Made by a program: the position numbers and the translations under genes. A DNA stretch of 64,000 nt from Candidatus Latescibacterota bacterium. Its GTDB lineage: Bacteria; Latescibacterota; UBA2968. The DNA lies in contig JAJEHL010000041.1 of assembly GCA_022823725.1 (NCBI GenBank), forward strand, positions 1 through 64,000, read 5' to 3'. The notes below the pieces were generated by a model, which was not told where the DNA came from, searched no databases, and saw only the letters and a list, made by a program, of their open reading frames with translations. This document shows, in pieces, positions 51,970 to 60,547 of the stretch (position 1 is the first letter of the stretch; every line of letters begins with the position of its first letter).

Positions 51970-54198
51970 TCACACCACATTCATTTGACCATAACAGGCA
52001 TAAGCTTCTTCGATGAAGAGCTGGGCTTCTTCGACGACCTGATGGGCAATGTCGCGGGTGTATTCGGCGACTTCCTCTTCGTGAACGCGGAAGAGGTAAT
52101 TGGCAAATTTTGCGCCAGCAAACTGGTTGTAGAACAACTCGGTATCGCAAAAGCGCGTGCGAAATTCTTCGACAATGACACCGGCCTCTTCTGGTACGTC
52201 GAGATACTGCGTTTTGACCAGTGCTTTGGCGGCGTGCAACATGGCGCTGAAAGCCGTTTTGTACGCGGCTTCATAGTCGCCTTCCTCCAGGTAGATCTGC
52301 GATTCAAAAGATTCGGTTTCGCAGCCAGACAGTTCAAATTGTACCAGTGAAACCACTTCGCCAGCGCATTCGCCTTTGCCCATATCGCCGAGTGTAAATT
52401 CCCGCGTGTCGCCCCAGTCTGTATAGTAGGAGGAATCTATTTCGTGCATGGGAACCTGCGTGAAGCCCTGAAGCAGGTCTTTGACGTCTTTTTTTCCGAT
52501 GCGCTGGATATAGGCCTGGAAGCTTTCGTCTTTTTCGCGGTTTTCAACATAATTGCCGGTGATGCGTTCGATGACAGCCGGAATATTTTTTGAGGGAATA
52601 GCACCCATGGCAAGACCATAAGATCCCGCATTTTCGGTCCATTGTCCGCCGAGTACGACCTGGAAGTGCGGCACGGTATAGCCATTAATTTTTCGGCTGT
52701 TGCCGTAAAAACCGAGATCGGCTACGTGGTGTTGCCCACAGGAGTTAAAACACCCGCTGATTTTGATGCGGAAGTTTTTGATGGCATCGTCGAGTTGGAG
52801 ATTCTGTTGCGCCAATTGCGTTCGCAACTCCGCTGCGAGACCGCGCGACGAGGAAATGCCCAATTTGCAGGTATCGGTGCCCGGGCAGGCAGTGACATCG
52901 ACGATGGTGCCAGCTCCTGGTTCAGCTAATTCCAGTTCACGCAAGTCATTGTAGAGTGAAACGACATCGGATTCGCTGACCCATCGCAAGATGATGTTTT
53001 GCTCGACGGTAGTGCGAATGGTGTCTTTGACATATTTGCGCGCGATATCGGCCAGATTTCGCATCTGGTCGGATGTGAGATCCCCCAGCGGCAGAGATAT
53101 GGTTGCGACCACATAGCCTTCTTGCCGTTGTTTGTAGATGTTGGTTTCTGCCCAGGCGTCAAATGCTTCGGGACGCGCGACTCCATTGAGGGGAGCAGCG
53201 ATTTTGAGAGGTTCTTCAACGTAGTTATCCAGGTCGTCGAGATAGGCTGTCCACGCTGGGTCTTCGGGCATGATTTTGCGTTCTTCTTCGACCAGACGAA
53301 TAAACTCTTCGATGCCGAGCTTGGCGACGAGGAATTTGATGCGCGCGCGGGCGCGATTTGTTTTTTCGCCCAGGCGGGCAAAAACACGGCATATTGCCTG
53401 CGCTGTGGGCAAGAGTTCTTCGGGAGGCAGAAATTCCGAGTAGAGCTTGGCCTGGTGGGGCACGGCGCCCAAACCGCCACCGACGTAGGTTTCGAACCCG
53501 CGTTTGCCGTCTTTGATGCGCGCGATCATGCCCATGTCGTGCATGCTGGTCAGGCCGCAGGCTTCCTGAGCGCATCCGGAAAAGGCGATTTTGAATTTGC
53601 GACCAAAGTCCTGACAGTCGGGGTGTCCGAGAAGGAATTGGGCAAGGGCATGGGAATACGGCGTGACATCAAATGTTTCGGTGTGACACACGCCCGAGAG
53701 CGGACAGGCCGTGACATTGCGGATGGAGTTTCCGCAGGCCTCGCGGGTGGTAATGCCCACGGCGGCGAGGCGGCGCATGAGGTCGGGTGTGTCTTCGATG
53801 TGTATGTAGTGGATTTGAATATCCTGGCGCGTGGTGATGTGCAATATGCCATCAGAATATTCTTCGGCTATGTCGGCCAATACCTCCATTTGATCGGTGG
53901 TAAGACCGCCATAAGGAATTTTGATGCGCTGCATACCTGGCGCATCCCAGACCGTGTCTGGTCCTTTGAGGAGGTCGCCGCTGGGATAGTCGAGTGCTTT
54001 GGTTATTTGGCCGTCAAAGCGTTGTCCATTGTCGTAGCGCTGGCCGTAAACACCGCGGCGAAGACGGGTTTCGGCAAAGACGCGGTCGTCAATTTGTCCC
54101 TGTTTTTTTTGTTCGATCTGCGCTTCAAACGTATCGATTTCAGCACCTATATCTTCCGGGATCAAATCGCGCAATTCTTCTTTCCAGTTCGCGTTCAT
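51970..54198 (-). CDS. Ferredoxin-type nitrite/sulfite reductase with C-terminal helical extension
   Basis: 742 residues. Two ferrodoxin-like half-domains (GGLTTDQMEVLADIAEEYSDG near 105 and LGDLTSDQMRNLADIARKYVKD near 380) and the siroheme/[4Fe-4S] cysteines in ACPGTDTC near 440 and SGCFNSCGQ near 484 define the family, which reduces nitrite to ammonia or sulfite to sulfide in the cytoplasm. A third set NVTACPLSGVCHTE and SGCAQEACG lies in the N-terminal half, its degenerate counterpart. Usual length is about 500-580; the extra 150 residues after about 590 are helical (EAAYKTAFSAMLHAAKALVK, EEEVAEYTRDIAHQVVEEAQLF) and look HEPN-like. AGGTGAT before the ATG. Confidence 0.85.
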   Translation of the reverse strand: MNANWKEELRDLIPEDIGAEIDTFEAQIEQKKQGQIDDRVFAETRLRRGVYGQRYDNGQRFDGQITKALDYPSGDLLKGPDTVWDAPGMQRIKIPYGGLTTDQMEVLADIAEEYSDGILHITTRQDIQIHYIHIEDTPDLMRRLAAVGITTREACGNSIRNVTACPLSGVCHTETFDVTPYSHALAQFLLGHPDCQDFGRKFKIAFSGCAQEACGLTSMHDMGMIARIKDGKRGFETYVGGGLGAVPHQAKLYSEFLPPEELLPTAQAICRVFARLGEKTNRARARIKFLVAKLGIEEFIRLVEEERKIMPEDPAWTAYLDDLDNYVEEPLKIAAPLNGVARPEAFDAWAETNIYKQRQEGYVVATISLPLGDLTSDQMRNLADIARKYVKDTIRTTVEQNIILRWVSESDVVSLYNDLRELELAEPGAGTIVDVTACPGTDTCKLGISSSRGLAAELRTQLAQQNLQLDDAIKNFRIKISGCFNSCGQHHVADLGFYGNSRKINGYTVPHFQVVLGGQWTENAGSYGLAMGAIPSKNIPAVIERITGNYVENREKDESFQAYIQRIGKKDVKDLLQGFTQVPMHEIDSSYYTDWGDTREFTLGDMGKGECAGEVVSLVQFELSGCETESFESQIYLEEGDYEAAYKTAFSAMLHAAKALVKTQYLDVPEEAGVIVEEFRTRFCDTELFYNQFAGAKFANYLFRVHEEEVAEYTRDIAHQVVEEAQLFIEEAYACYGQMNVV

Positions 54199-54309
54199 AA
54201 GTATATCACCTGTGGCGAAGATTGTAGATTGAACATGATCAAAAATCGAATGTGAAACTTAGTGTATTATGGGGATTTGTCAAGGGTAAAAGGTAAGAGG
54301 TAAGAGGTA

Positions 54310-55320
54310 TTATCCCCCAATTTGATACATTTCGATTTTGCGCGTTGCCGGGGTGTGAGCAGAGCGGATTTCGGAGTAGCGGTCTGTGCGGCGGTGCCAT
54401 ATCCGGGTGATCTGGTCGCGGATATGGGCGTTGGACGCGCCTCGTCGCAGAGCCTCGCGCAGGTCTGTCCCCTCTGAGGCGAAGAGACAGGTGTATAGTT
54501 TGCCGTCGGTAGATAAGCGGGCGCGCGTACAGTCGCCGCAAAAGGGTTGCGTGACAGAGGCGATGACTCCGATTTCACCGCCGCCGTCGAGATAGCGATA
54601 GCGTTTTGCGACTTCGCCTGTGTAGTTGGGGTCGAGAGGCTCGATAGGTAAGACGGTGTGAATGCGGTCGATAATTTCTGCGGCGGGCACGACCTGATCC
54701 AGGTTCCAGTTGTTGCGATTGCCCACGTCCATAAACTCGATGAATCGCAGGATGTGTCCCGTGTTGTGGAAGTGTTGGGCAAGGTCGATAACGAGATGGT
54801 CATTGATGCCTTTTTGTACAACTGCGTTGATTTTTATCGCTTGAAAGCCCGCTTTTTTAGCTGCGCGGATGCCTTCGAGTACGCGCTCGGTGCCATAGGT
54901 GCGGCCGCTCATGAGATTAAAGGTCTGGTCGTCAATTGCATCGAGGCTCACGGTGAGCCGGTGCAGGCCTGCGTCTTTGAGGCTCTGCGCTTTGTCGGCG
55001 AGGAGATAGCCGTTGGTGGTGAGGGTGAGGTCCTGAATGCCATTGATCTGCGACAGTTTGGCGATGAGGGTTTCGAGGTCTCGGCGCAGGAGGGGTTCAC
55101 CGCCGGTAACGCGGATTTTGGTGACGCCGAGATCCGCGAAAATTCTGGCGAGGCGGGTGATTTCTTCAAAGGTGAGGATTTCTGCTTTGGGAAGAAATTC
55201 ATATTTTTCGCCAAAAATTTCGGCGGGCATGCAATAGGGACAGCGGAAATTGCATTTGTCGGTGACCGAAATACGCAGGTCGCGGATGGGGCGTTGCAAG
55301 GTGTCGAGGAGATCGGACAT
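54310..55320 (-). CDS. moaA: GTP 3',8-cyclase MoaA (molybdopterin biosynthesis)
   Basis: Radical-SAM enzyme that starts molybdenum-cofactor synthesis from GTP. 336 residues: N-terminal radical-SAM motif CNFRCPYCMP near 23-32, IRVTGGEPLLRRDLETL near 67, and the second cluster CGDCTRARLSTDGKLYTC near 258-275. The last residues are the conserved GG (EMYQIGG), essential for catalysis. Located 10 bases after the endonuclease/phosphatase lipoprotein gene. No moaC, moeA or moaE is in the window. Alternative radical-SAM roles (NirJ, PqqE) lack the second motif and the GG end, so the assignment is firm. Confidence 0.95.
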   Translation of the reverse strand: MSDLLDTLQRPIRDLRISVTDKCNFRCPYCMPAEIFGEKYEFLPKAEILTFEEITRLARIFADLGVTKIRVTGGEPLLRRDLETLIAKLSQINGIQDLTLTTNGYLLADKAQSLKDAGLHRLTVSLDAIDDQTFNLMSGRTYGTERVLEGIRAAKKAGFQAIKINAVVQKGINDHLVIDLAQHFHNTGHILRFIEFMDVGNRNNWNLDQVVPAAEIIDRIHTVLPIEPLDPNYTGEVAKRYRYLDGGGEIGVIASVTQPFCGDCTRARLSTDGKLYTCLFASEGTDLREALRRGASNAHIRDQITRIWHRRTDRYSEIRSAHTPATRKIEMYQIGG

Positions 55321-55330
55321 TGTGATACCA

Positions 55331-56347
55331 TTAGAATTTTAAGATTGTCCATACGGGTACGTGATCCGAAGCAAAGTCGCCGCGTGTGGTATAGACGATT
55401 TCGCCATCAGAGAAACTGATGCGCGAGCGGGTTCCCTTCACGGCTTCGGCGCGGGTGAAAATACCCGATGATTGGACGTGATCCTTCAGGTTTCGGGACA
55501 CGAGGATTTGATCGAAAAGAATCGCTTTGACTTTGACGTCTCGCATAAAATTGTGGGGTCTGTCTCGCCATTTGTTGTTTTCTGTGCGCGCACCCGGGAC
55601 CACGGGATCAAAGGTATCGCTTTCGATTTTGTCGTAGAGATAGTTGTATCCATAAGAACAATAGTTCGAATCTAACAGGCTCTCGGATGTGTTGTAGAGA
55701 AATGCATCGGGTACATGGTCGATTCCGGCAAGGGCGTCGGGATCGCCGGATTCGAGAATGTTGAGCGAGCGGTCGTCGGGGTTGTCGTTGAAGTCGCCGA
55801 GCAATACGATGTGGTCGTATTTCACGCGGCTGGTGAGATAGCGCATGGTCATGGTCGCGCTGGCTTCTCGGCGCGCGCTGGTTTTGGCGCGACCACCCGA
55901 TCGCGATTTGGCGTGGTGAACCAGAATAATCAAGCGGCGTCCATATCCTTCGACATAGGCCTGGAGAAGATCGCGTTTTCGGGGAAATGCCTGGTCGTGT
56001 ACTTTTTCGGGAAAGACCATTTTGAGGTCGGTAATTTCAAATGGCTCGCGCACAGCTATGGCGAGTTCCTGGCGTTCTTCGGGATCATCGAGCATGCCAA
56101 TGGTATAGTTGTCGGGCAAAATGCGTTCGAGTGCGGATTTTGATTGGATTTCCTGAAACCCGATGATGTCCGCATTGAGTTTGTCTATAACTGTTTGCAG
56201 GCGTTCCTGGCGCGCAGCGGAAATGCCATCGTCGAGCCAATAGATGTTGTAAGTCGCAACCTTGATCTCGGCGGGCTGTGGGCCACACGCAAAAAATAGA
56301 AGCAGAATTAGGGAGGCGAGATATGTCCTCCTTACGCGTTTTTGCAT
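55331..56347 (-). CDS. Endonuclease/exonuclease/phosphatase family lipoprotein
   Basis: 338 residues. The start chosen is ATG 56347 (GGAG eight bases upstream), giving a lipoprotein signal MQKRVRRTYLASLILLLFFAC with a cysteine at position 21; the longer frame from 56467 adds a second, unlikely hydrophobic start. The DNase-I-like fold is seen in VATYNIYWL near 34, IIGFQEIQS near 70 (metal glutamate), LIILVHHAKSR, VLLGDFNDNPDD near 205 and the C-terminal FASDHVPVW (catalytic D-H). Members cleave nucleic acids or phosphodiesters. As a membrane-anchored periplasmic enzyme it may scavenge nucleic acids or phosphate. Ten bases upstream of moaA, without obvious functional link. Confidence 0.82.
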   Translation of the reverse strand: MQKRVRRTYLASLILLLFFACGPQPAEIKVATYNIYWLDDGISAARQERLQTVIDKLNADIIGFQEIQSKSALERILPDNYTIGMLDDPEERQELAIAVREPFEITDLKMVFPEKVHDQAFPRKRDLLQAYVEGYGRRLIILVHHAKSRSGGRAKTSARREASATMTMRYLTSRVKYDHIVLLGDFNDNPDDRSLNILESGDPDALAGIDHVPDAFLYNTSESLLDSNYCSYGYNYLYDKIESDTFDPVVPGARTENNKWRDRPHNFMRDVKVKAILFDQILVSRNLKDHVQSSGIFTRAEAVKGTRSRISFSDGEIVYTTRGDFASDHVPVWTILKF

Positions 56348-56414
56348 ACAAATCTCCAGATAGGAACAGGAAGAGATAACCTGTCCAATAATATACACGA
56401 TTGCGAGAAAAATA

Positions 56415-56444
56415 AAAGGGCGGCGGTTTATACCGTCGCCCTTT
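56415..56444 (-). terminator. Intrinsic terminator of smc
   Basis: Thirteen-bp inverted repeat AAAGGGCGACGGT-loop-ACCGCCGCCCTTT (minus strand, one G-T pair), followed by TTATTTTT. It lies 20 bases after the smc stop and 68 bases before the downstream lipoprotein gene start. Confidence 0.88.
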
Positions 56445-56463
56445 GTGTTGTCTGAGGTTGGGA

Positions 56464-59400
56464 TCAATCGTCATCTGCGGGTTGTGCCACGGCCTCGGTG
56501 AACGCGTCAACACTATCGACCTGGTTTTCGCTATCGCTGGATATTTTGACGGAAACGAGCCTGGATACGCCGGGTTCTTCCATGGTCACGCCGTGCAGGG
56601 TTTCGCCAGATTCCATCGTCCCTTTGTTGTGGGTGACAACGATGAACTGCGACTGTTTGGAGAATTTTTGGATGACTTTTACAAAGCGCGCGATATTGGC
56701 GTCATCGAGGGGCGCATCGACCTCATCGAGGACGCAAAATGGACTGGGTTTGACCAGATAAATTGCGAATAGAAGAGCGATGGCCGTCAGCGCGCGTTCT
56801 CCGCCGGAAAGCAGGTTAATGCTCTGAAGGCGTTTGCCCCAGGGCCGTGCTGTGATGATGATGGGTGCCTCGAGGGGATCTTCTTCGGGCGGCATGGTCA
56901 GGTCGGCTTCGCCGCCTTCAAAAAATTCCTGGAATGTATTCTGGAAGTTTTCTCGAATGCGACCGAAGGTATTGAGAAAGCGCTGGCGCGCCGTGCGGTC
57001 GATGCGCGTGATGGTGCGCTTGACGATTTCTTCTGCCTCCAGAAGGTCGTCGCGTTGATGCGTGAGAAACTCAAGACGTTCTTTTTGAACTTCGTACTCT
57101 TCGAGTGCCGCCAGGTTGACAGACCCCATGCGCCTCATACGCTCTTGTAGTTCGTGGGTCTTTTTTTCTGTCATATCCGCGTTAAATTCTGGATCTCGAA
57201 AACGCCCTTGTTCGGCAATATCGACTTCGTAATCGCGTTTGAGGCGTTCGATGATCCCCTCACCGCGCTCTTTGATGTGCGCCATGGCGACTTGAATTTC
57301 GCTCAAACGCTCGCGGTGTTGTGTTGTGCGGCGATTTTTTTCGCGCAACTTTTCTTCAATGGCGCGCGCCGCCATCACGATTTCGTGTTGTCTGTGCGCT
57401 TGTGCATCGCGTTTGTGCTCAATGCGAGATTGTTGCTTGTGCAGGACTTCCAGTTCGCCCGACGCTGTCCCGATGCTTTCTTCGCGTTCGTGTCTGCGTT
57501 TTTGGCTTTCATCGGCCTCGCCGGACAATCGCTCGATTTCGCGGGCAATGGCTTCGCGCTCTCGGCCCTGGCGCACGGCTTCGTGTGCCAGGCTTTCAAT
57601 GCGTTCTTTCAAAGAAGCGATTTCCACTCGCACAGCAGCGACGCCATCTTGCAGTACGCGCCTCTGGTGTTCTTTTTTTCGCAAGTCTTCATCCGCACGG
57701 CGAACCACGTCTTCGAGGGTCTCGCGTTTGGCGTCGAGCTTTGTTTGCGCCTCCTCTGCATGGGAAATCAGATGCATCAATTCGCTTTCGCGCTGTGCGA
57801 GTTGTGCAGTCTCCTGGTCGAGTTCTATTACAGCCCGAGCCTGGCGTTTGGCTTCTGTTTCGGCATTTTGCCGGTCTCTTTGAAGGCCCGCACGGCGGTT
57901 GTGCAAATCGGCCAATGCGTTATCGCAGACCTCAATTTGCGCGAGGTGTTTGTCGAGTGCTTTGAGCGTGCTTGCCAGTTGTGTTTCGATTTTTGAGTAC
58001 TCGGATTTGGCGGATTCTATGGCAGACTGGAGATCGTCAATTTGTTGCTGGCGACCAATAAGGCCCGATTCTGAGGTTGCATCTGCACCGCCATATACCG
58101 TGCCATCGGCGGAAAAAACTTCGCCGCTAAGTGTCACTATTTCAATGCCTCTGTCCTGCAGGGCACCACTGTGAACAATCGCGGTTTGTGCATCGCTTAC
58201 TATCAGGGTATGGCGCAACAGCGCAGATACGGCACCGTGTATATCGCGCTGTGGATTTAACAAATCGCTTGCCAGCCCGATGATCCCCTCTCCTTCGGGA
58301 ACTTCGCTGAGCACACCATTGGTAGTGATGATGCGTTCGAGGGGCAGGAATGCGGCGGCTCCGTGCTCTCCTTGTCGAAGAAAATCAATGGCCCAACGCG
58401 CGTCGTCGGTATTGCTGACGATCAAACATTCCAGTGCTCGTCCCAGCGCGGCTTCAATCGCGGTGACATATTCTGGCTCAACATCAACCATGTCGGCGAC
58501 AACGCCCTGTATGCGATTGGAAAAAGGCGAATCCATAGCCAGTGCGCGCACGCCTTTAGAATAGCCTTCAAAGCCTTCTCTCAGTTTTTGGAGGAGGGCG
58601 ACTCGCGCCTGATCGGCTTCGATATTTGCGCGCAAGCGGTTGCGCGATTCGATTTGTTCATCGCGCTGGGCAATACAGCGATCTCGACCGGCGATCTGTT
58701 GCTGTCGTTCTTCGGTGTGTTGGGCAATTTGGCTTTCAACTGCGGCGATTTGTTCTGCGGACTGAACGGCAGTTTCGTCAGCCTCCTGGCGGCGTGCAGC
58801 CACGCGTTCAATATCCTGGGTTAAACGCTCCTGCCGCTGGGCGATACCCTCGCGCTCGGCCTGCATGCGCTCGAGGCCCTTGCCCTGATCGCTATTTTGG
58901 CGCAATAGATCCATCAACTGAGATTTTTGGGCATCGACTTGTGTGCGCTGTGTGTCCAGATCCTGGATTTCGGCTTCAAGTTCGGTGGTTTCCTCTTCGA
59001 GTTTTGCTTCTGCAGCTTCGAGTTGCTCTGCGGCTTTTTGCCTGTCTTGCTCTGCGGCTTTTTGGCCTTTTTGCGCGCTGTCAAGACGTAACTTGAGCGA
59101 TTTTTTCTGATGCTCGGCGCGTTCTAAAAACGCCTGAATATTGCGCACTTCTTCGCGTGCGACGAGTATCTCACTGTCTTTGCTGTGTACGCGCTCAATG
59201 TGTTGCGATAGCTCGATATTGGCCTGGGCCAGTGCGCGGTCCTGATCGGTTAGTTCGGCGCGCATTTCTTCGAGTTGGGCCTCGAGGGTGGCCATGTTGG
59301 TTTCTGAAATTTCGATGTCTTCTTTGAGGAAGACCATTTCCTCGCGCAACGGTCCAGATTGGTCGGCCAGGTCAAAGTATTGGAACCGCGCCAGTTTGAT

Positions 59401-60078
59401 TTCGAGGTCGCGCAATTCATCGGATAGTGTTTTATAGAGTCTTGCTTTGCGCTCTTGCCGTTGTAGCGATGCGACCTGACGTTGGATTTCTCCGAGCCAG
59501 TCTTCCATTCTCTGCAGGTCTTGTTGCACGGCGATGAGCCGATTCCACGCAGATCGTCGTCGGATTTTATACCGCGTTACACCAGCGGCTTCTTCAAAGC
59601 ACCGTCGGCGTTCTTCGGCGTTGTCACTGATGATTTCATCTACCATGCCCTGTTCGATAACATAAGAAGACTGTGTGCCCAGCCCGGTGTCCATCAGCAA
59701 GTTTTGAATATCTTTCAGGCGGCACGGAATTTTATTGAGCAGGTAGTCGCTTTCTCCGGATCGGAACAATCGGCGGGTAATGGTGACTTCGGAAAATTCG
59801 GTGGGCAAAATTTTTTGTGAATTATCGAGTGTGAGCGATACTTCGGCCATACCGAGGGGTTTGCGCGAGCGCGTACCGGAAAAAATCACATCTCCCATGC
59901 TGCCGCTACGCAAAGATCGGGGACGCTGTTCGCCCAGTGCCCAGCGCAGCGCATCGACCACATTGGACTTGCCACAACCATTTGGTCCGACAACACAGGT
60001 AATGCCTTTTTGGAGGGGCATGTCGAGCTTTTGTGCAAAGGACTTAAAACCCAGTGCTTGCAAACGAGTCAGGTACAA
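56464..60078 (-). CDS. smc: Chromosome segregation protein SMC
   Basis: 1204 residues with the TTG start at 60078: AGGAGG lies six bases before it and the frame begins LYLTRLQALGFKSF, the canonical SMC N-terminus; a further 46 codons upstream are not family-like. Walker A is VVGPNGCGKSN at 31-39, followed by two very long coiled coils (residues about 165-500 and 680-1010) separated by the hinge around 500-660 (FEGYSKGVRALAM, EPEYVTAIEAALGRALECLIV). The C-terminal ATPase half has the signature LLSGGERALTAIALLFA near 1093 and Walker B FCVLDEVDAPLDD near 1119. Organises the chromosome with ScpAB. Single-gene transcript with its own promoter and terminator. An acidic tail follows. Confidence 0.96.
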   Translation of the reverse strand: MYLTRLQALGFKSFAQKLDMPLQKGITCVVGPNGCGKSNVVDALRWALGEQRPRSLRSGSMGDVIFSGTRSRKPLGMAEVSLTLDNSQKILPTEFSEVTITRRLFRSGESDYLLNKIPCRLKDIQNLLMDTGLGTQSSYVIEQGMVDEIISDNAEERRRCFEEAAGVTRYKIRRRSAWNRLIAVQQDLQRMEDWLGEIQRQVASLQRQERKARLYKTLSDELRDLEIKLARFQYFDLADQSGPLREEMVFLKEDIEISETNMATLEAQLEEMRAELTDQDRALAQANIELSQHIERVHSKDSEILVAREEVRNIQAFLERAEHQKKSLKLRLDSAQKGQKAAEQDRQKAAEQLEAAEAKLEEETTELEAEIQDLDTQRTQVDAQKSQLMDLLRQNSDQGKGLERMQAEREGIAQRQERLTQDIERVAARRQEADETAVQSAEQIAAVESQIAQHTEERQQQIAGRDRCIAQRDEQIESRNRLRANIEADQARVALLQKLREGFEGYSKGVRALAMDSPFSNRIQGVVADMVDVEPEYVTAIEAALGRALECLIVSNTDDARWAIDFLRQGEHGAAAFLPLERIITTNGVLSEVPEGEGIIGLASDLLNPQRDIHGAVSALLRHTLIVSDAQTAIVHSGALQDRGIEIVTLSGEVFSADGTVYGGADATSESGLIGRQQQIDDLQSAIESAKSEYSKIETQLASTLKALDKHLAQIEVCDNALADLHNRRAGLQRDRQNAETEAKRQARAVIELDQETAQLAQRESELMHLISHAEEAQTKLDAKRETLEDVVRRADEDLRKKEHQRRVLQDGVAAVRVEIASLKERIESLAHEAVRQGREREAIAREIERLSGEADESQKRRHEREESIGTASGELEVLHKQQSRIEHKRDAQAHRQHEIVMAARAIEEKLREKNRRTTQHRERLSEIQVAMAHIKERGEGIIERLKRDYEVDIAEQGRFRDPEFNADMTEKKTHELQERMRRMGSVNLAALEEYEVQKERLEFLTHQRDDLLEAEEIVKRTITRIDRTARQRFLNTFGRIRENFQNTFQEFFEGGEADLTMPPEEDPLEAPIIITARPWGKRLQSINLLSGGERALTAIALLFAIYLVKPSPFCVLDEVDAPLDDANIARFVKVIQKFSKQSQFIVVTHNKGTMESGETLHGVTMEEPGVSRLVSVKISSDSENQVDSVDAFTEAVAQPADDD

Positions 60079-60138
60079 TGAAAACCTCCTACTCGAATCT
60101 TTTTGAGAACATAAGGTGCGAAAAAACAAGGGAATATG

Positions 60139-60167
60139 GTAATAAAAGTCAGAGCATTGTGTGTCAA
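60139..60167 (-). promoter_or_regulatory. Sigma-70 promoter of smc
   Basis: Minus strand TTGACA (60167-60162), 17 bases, TATTAC (60144-60139), with a leader of about 55 bases to the TTG start. Confidence 0.6.
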
Positions 60168-60362
60168 AACCCGATGGGGAAAAATAGGGGATGCACTTTG
60201 GACTGCATTTATACACAGCAATCTGGGGAGATTTGGGGGACTACATTTTGTGGAGGGGAAGGTTGTTATCTGTCGCTATAATACTATATCTTGTGGCAGT
60301 CGTCAAGGGTAAAAAACGAATAGACGGAGTGGTGCATAACTGGTCCTCTTGCATCTGCGTTC

Positions 60363-60423
60363 ATCCCTGCTTACACCCTCAGAGCCTGCCCCGTAGTGTT
60401 TTTATACGGGGGACATGCCTGCG
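60363..60423 (+). repeat. 61-bp dispersed repeat, copy 2
   Basis: Matches copy 1 at 29765-29825 in 60 of 61 bases, same orientation, with the CCCCGTA-(9)-TACGGGG hairpin core. Here the element is bracketed by an 11-base direct repeat CTGCGTTCATC (60355-60365 and 60419-60429), whose overlap with the element suggests tandem duplication or a target-site-like footprint. It lies in the divergent gap between smc and the enolase-type gene. Confidence 0.85.
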
Positions 60424-60468
60424 TTCATCTGCGGATGTATTTTTGGGCCGGGCGGGGTTCTTTGGCGA

Positions 60469-60497
60469 TTGACATTATATCAGGGGTAATCTAATTT
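60469..60497 (+). promoter_or_regulatory. Promoter of the enolase-superfamily gene
   Basis: TTGACA (60469-60474), 17 bases, TAATTT (60492-60497), giving a leader of roughly 45 bases to the ATG at 60548. Confidence 0.5.
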
Positions 60498-60547
60498 AGG
60501 CATGGCGTTTCGCACTTGTGCAACACTTTCACAGAATGGGAGTTTTT

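Larger units (their letters stand above)
60079..60547. other. 469-bp divergent intergenic region between smc and the enolase-type gene
   Basis: Contains the smc ribosome site and promoter on the minus strand, the second copy of the 61-bp repeat on the plus strand, and a promoter candidate for the enolase-superfamily gene. The stretch 60170-60350 has no gene I can support; it is rich in short G/A runs. A small open frame starting near 60191 is a by-product of the repeat. Confidence 0.6.

Noticed and set aside
52999-54255. 418-codon open frame on the plus strand
   Set aside because: Antisense to the siroheme reductase, whose cysteine motifs and family length are unambiguous.
54284-54310. GGTAAGAGGTAAGAGGTA tandem words
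   Set aside because: Only about two and a half short units; no spacer structure, so not a CRISPR or regulatory array.
57154-57996. Three overlapping long open frames on the plus strand
   Set aside because: Mirror frames of the smc coiled coil, whose biased codons suppress stops on the other strand.
60191-60472. 93-codon frame in the smc/enolase gap
   Set aside because: Its coding appearance comes from the 61-bp repeat; the related translation appears at copy 1 in an unrelated frame context.
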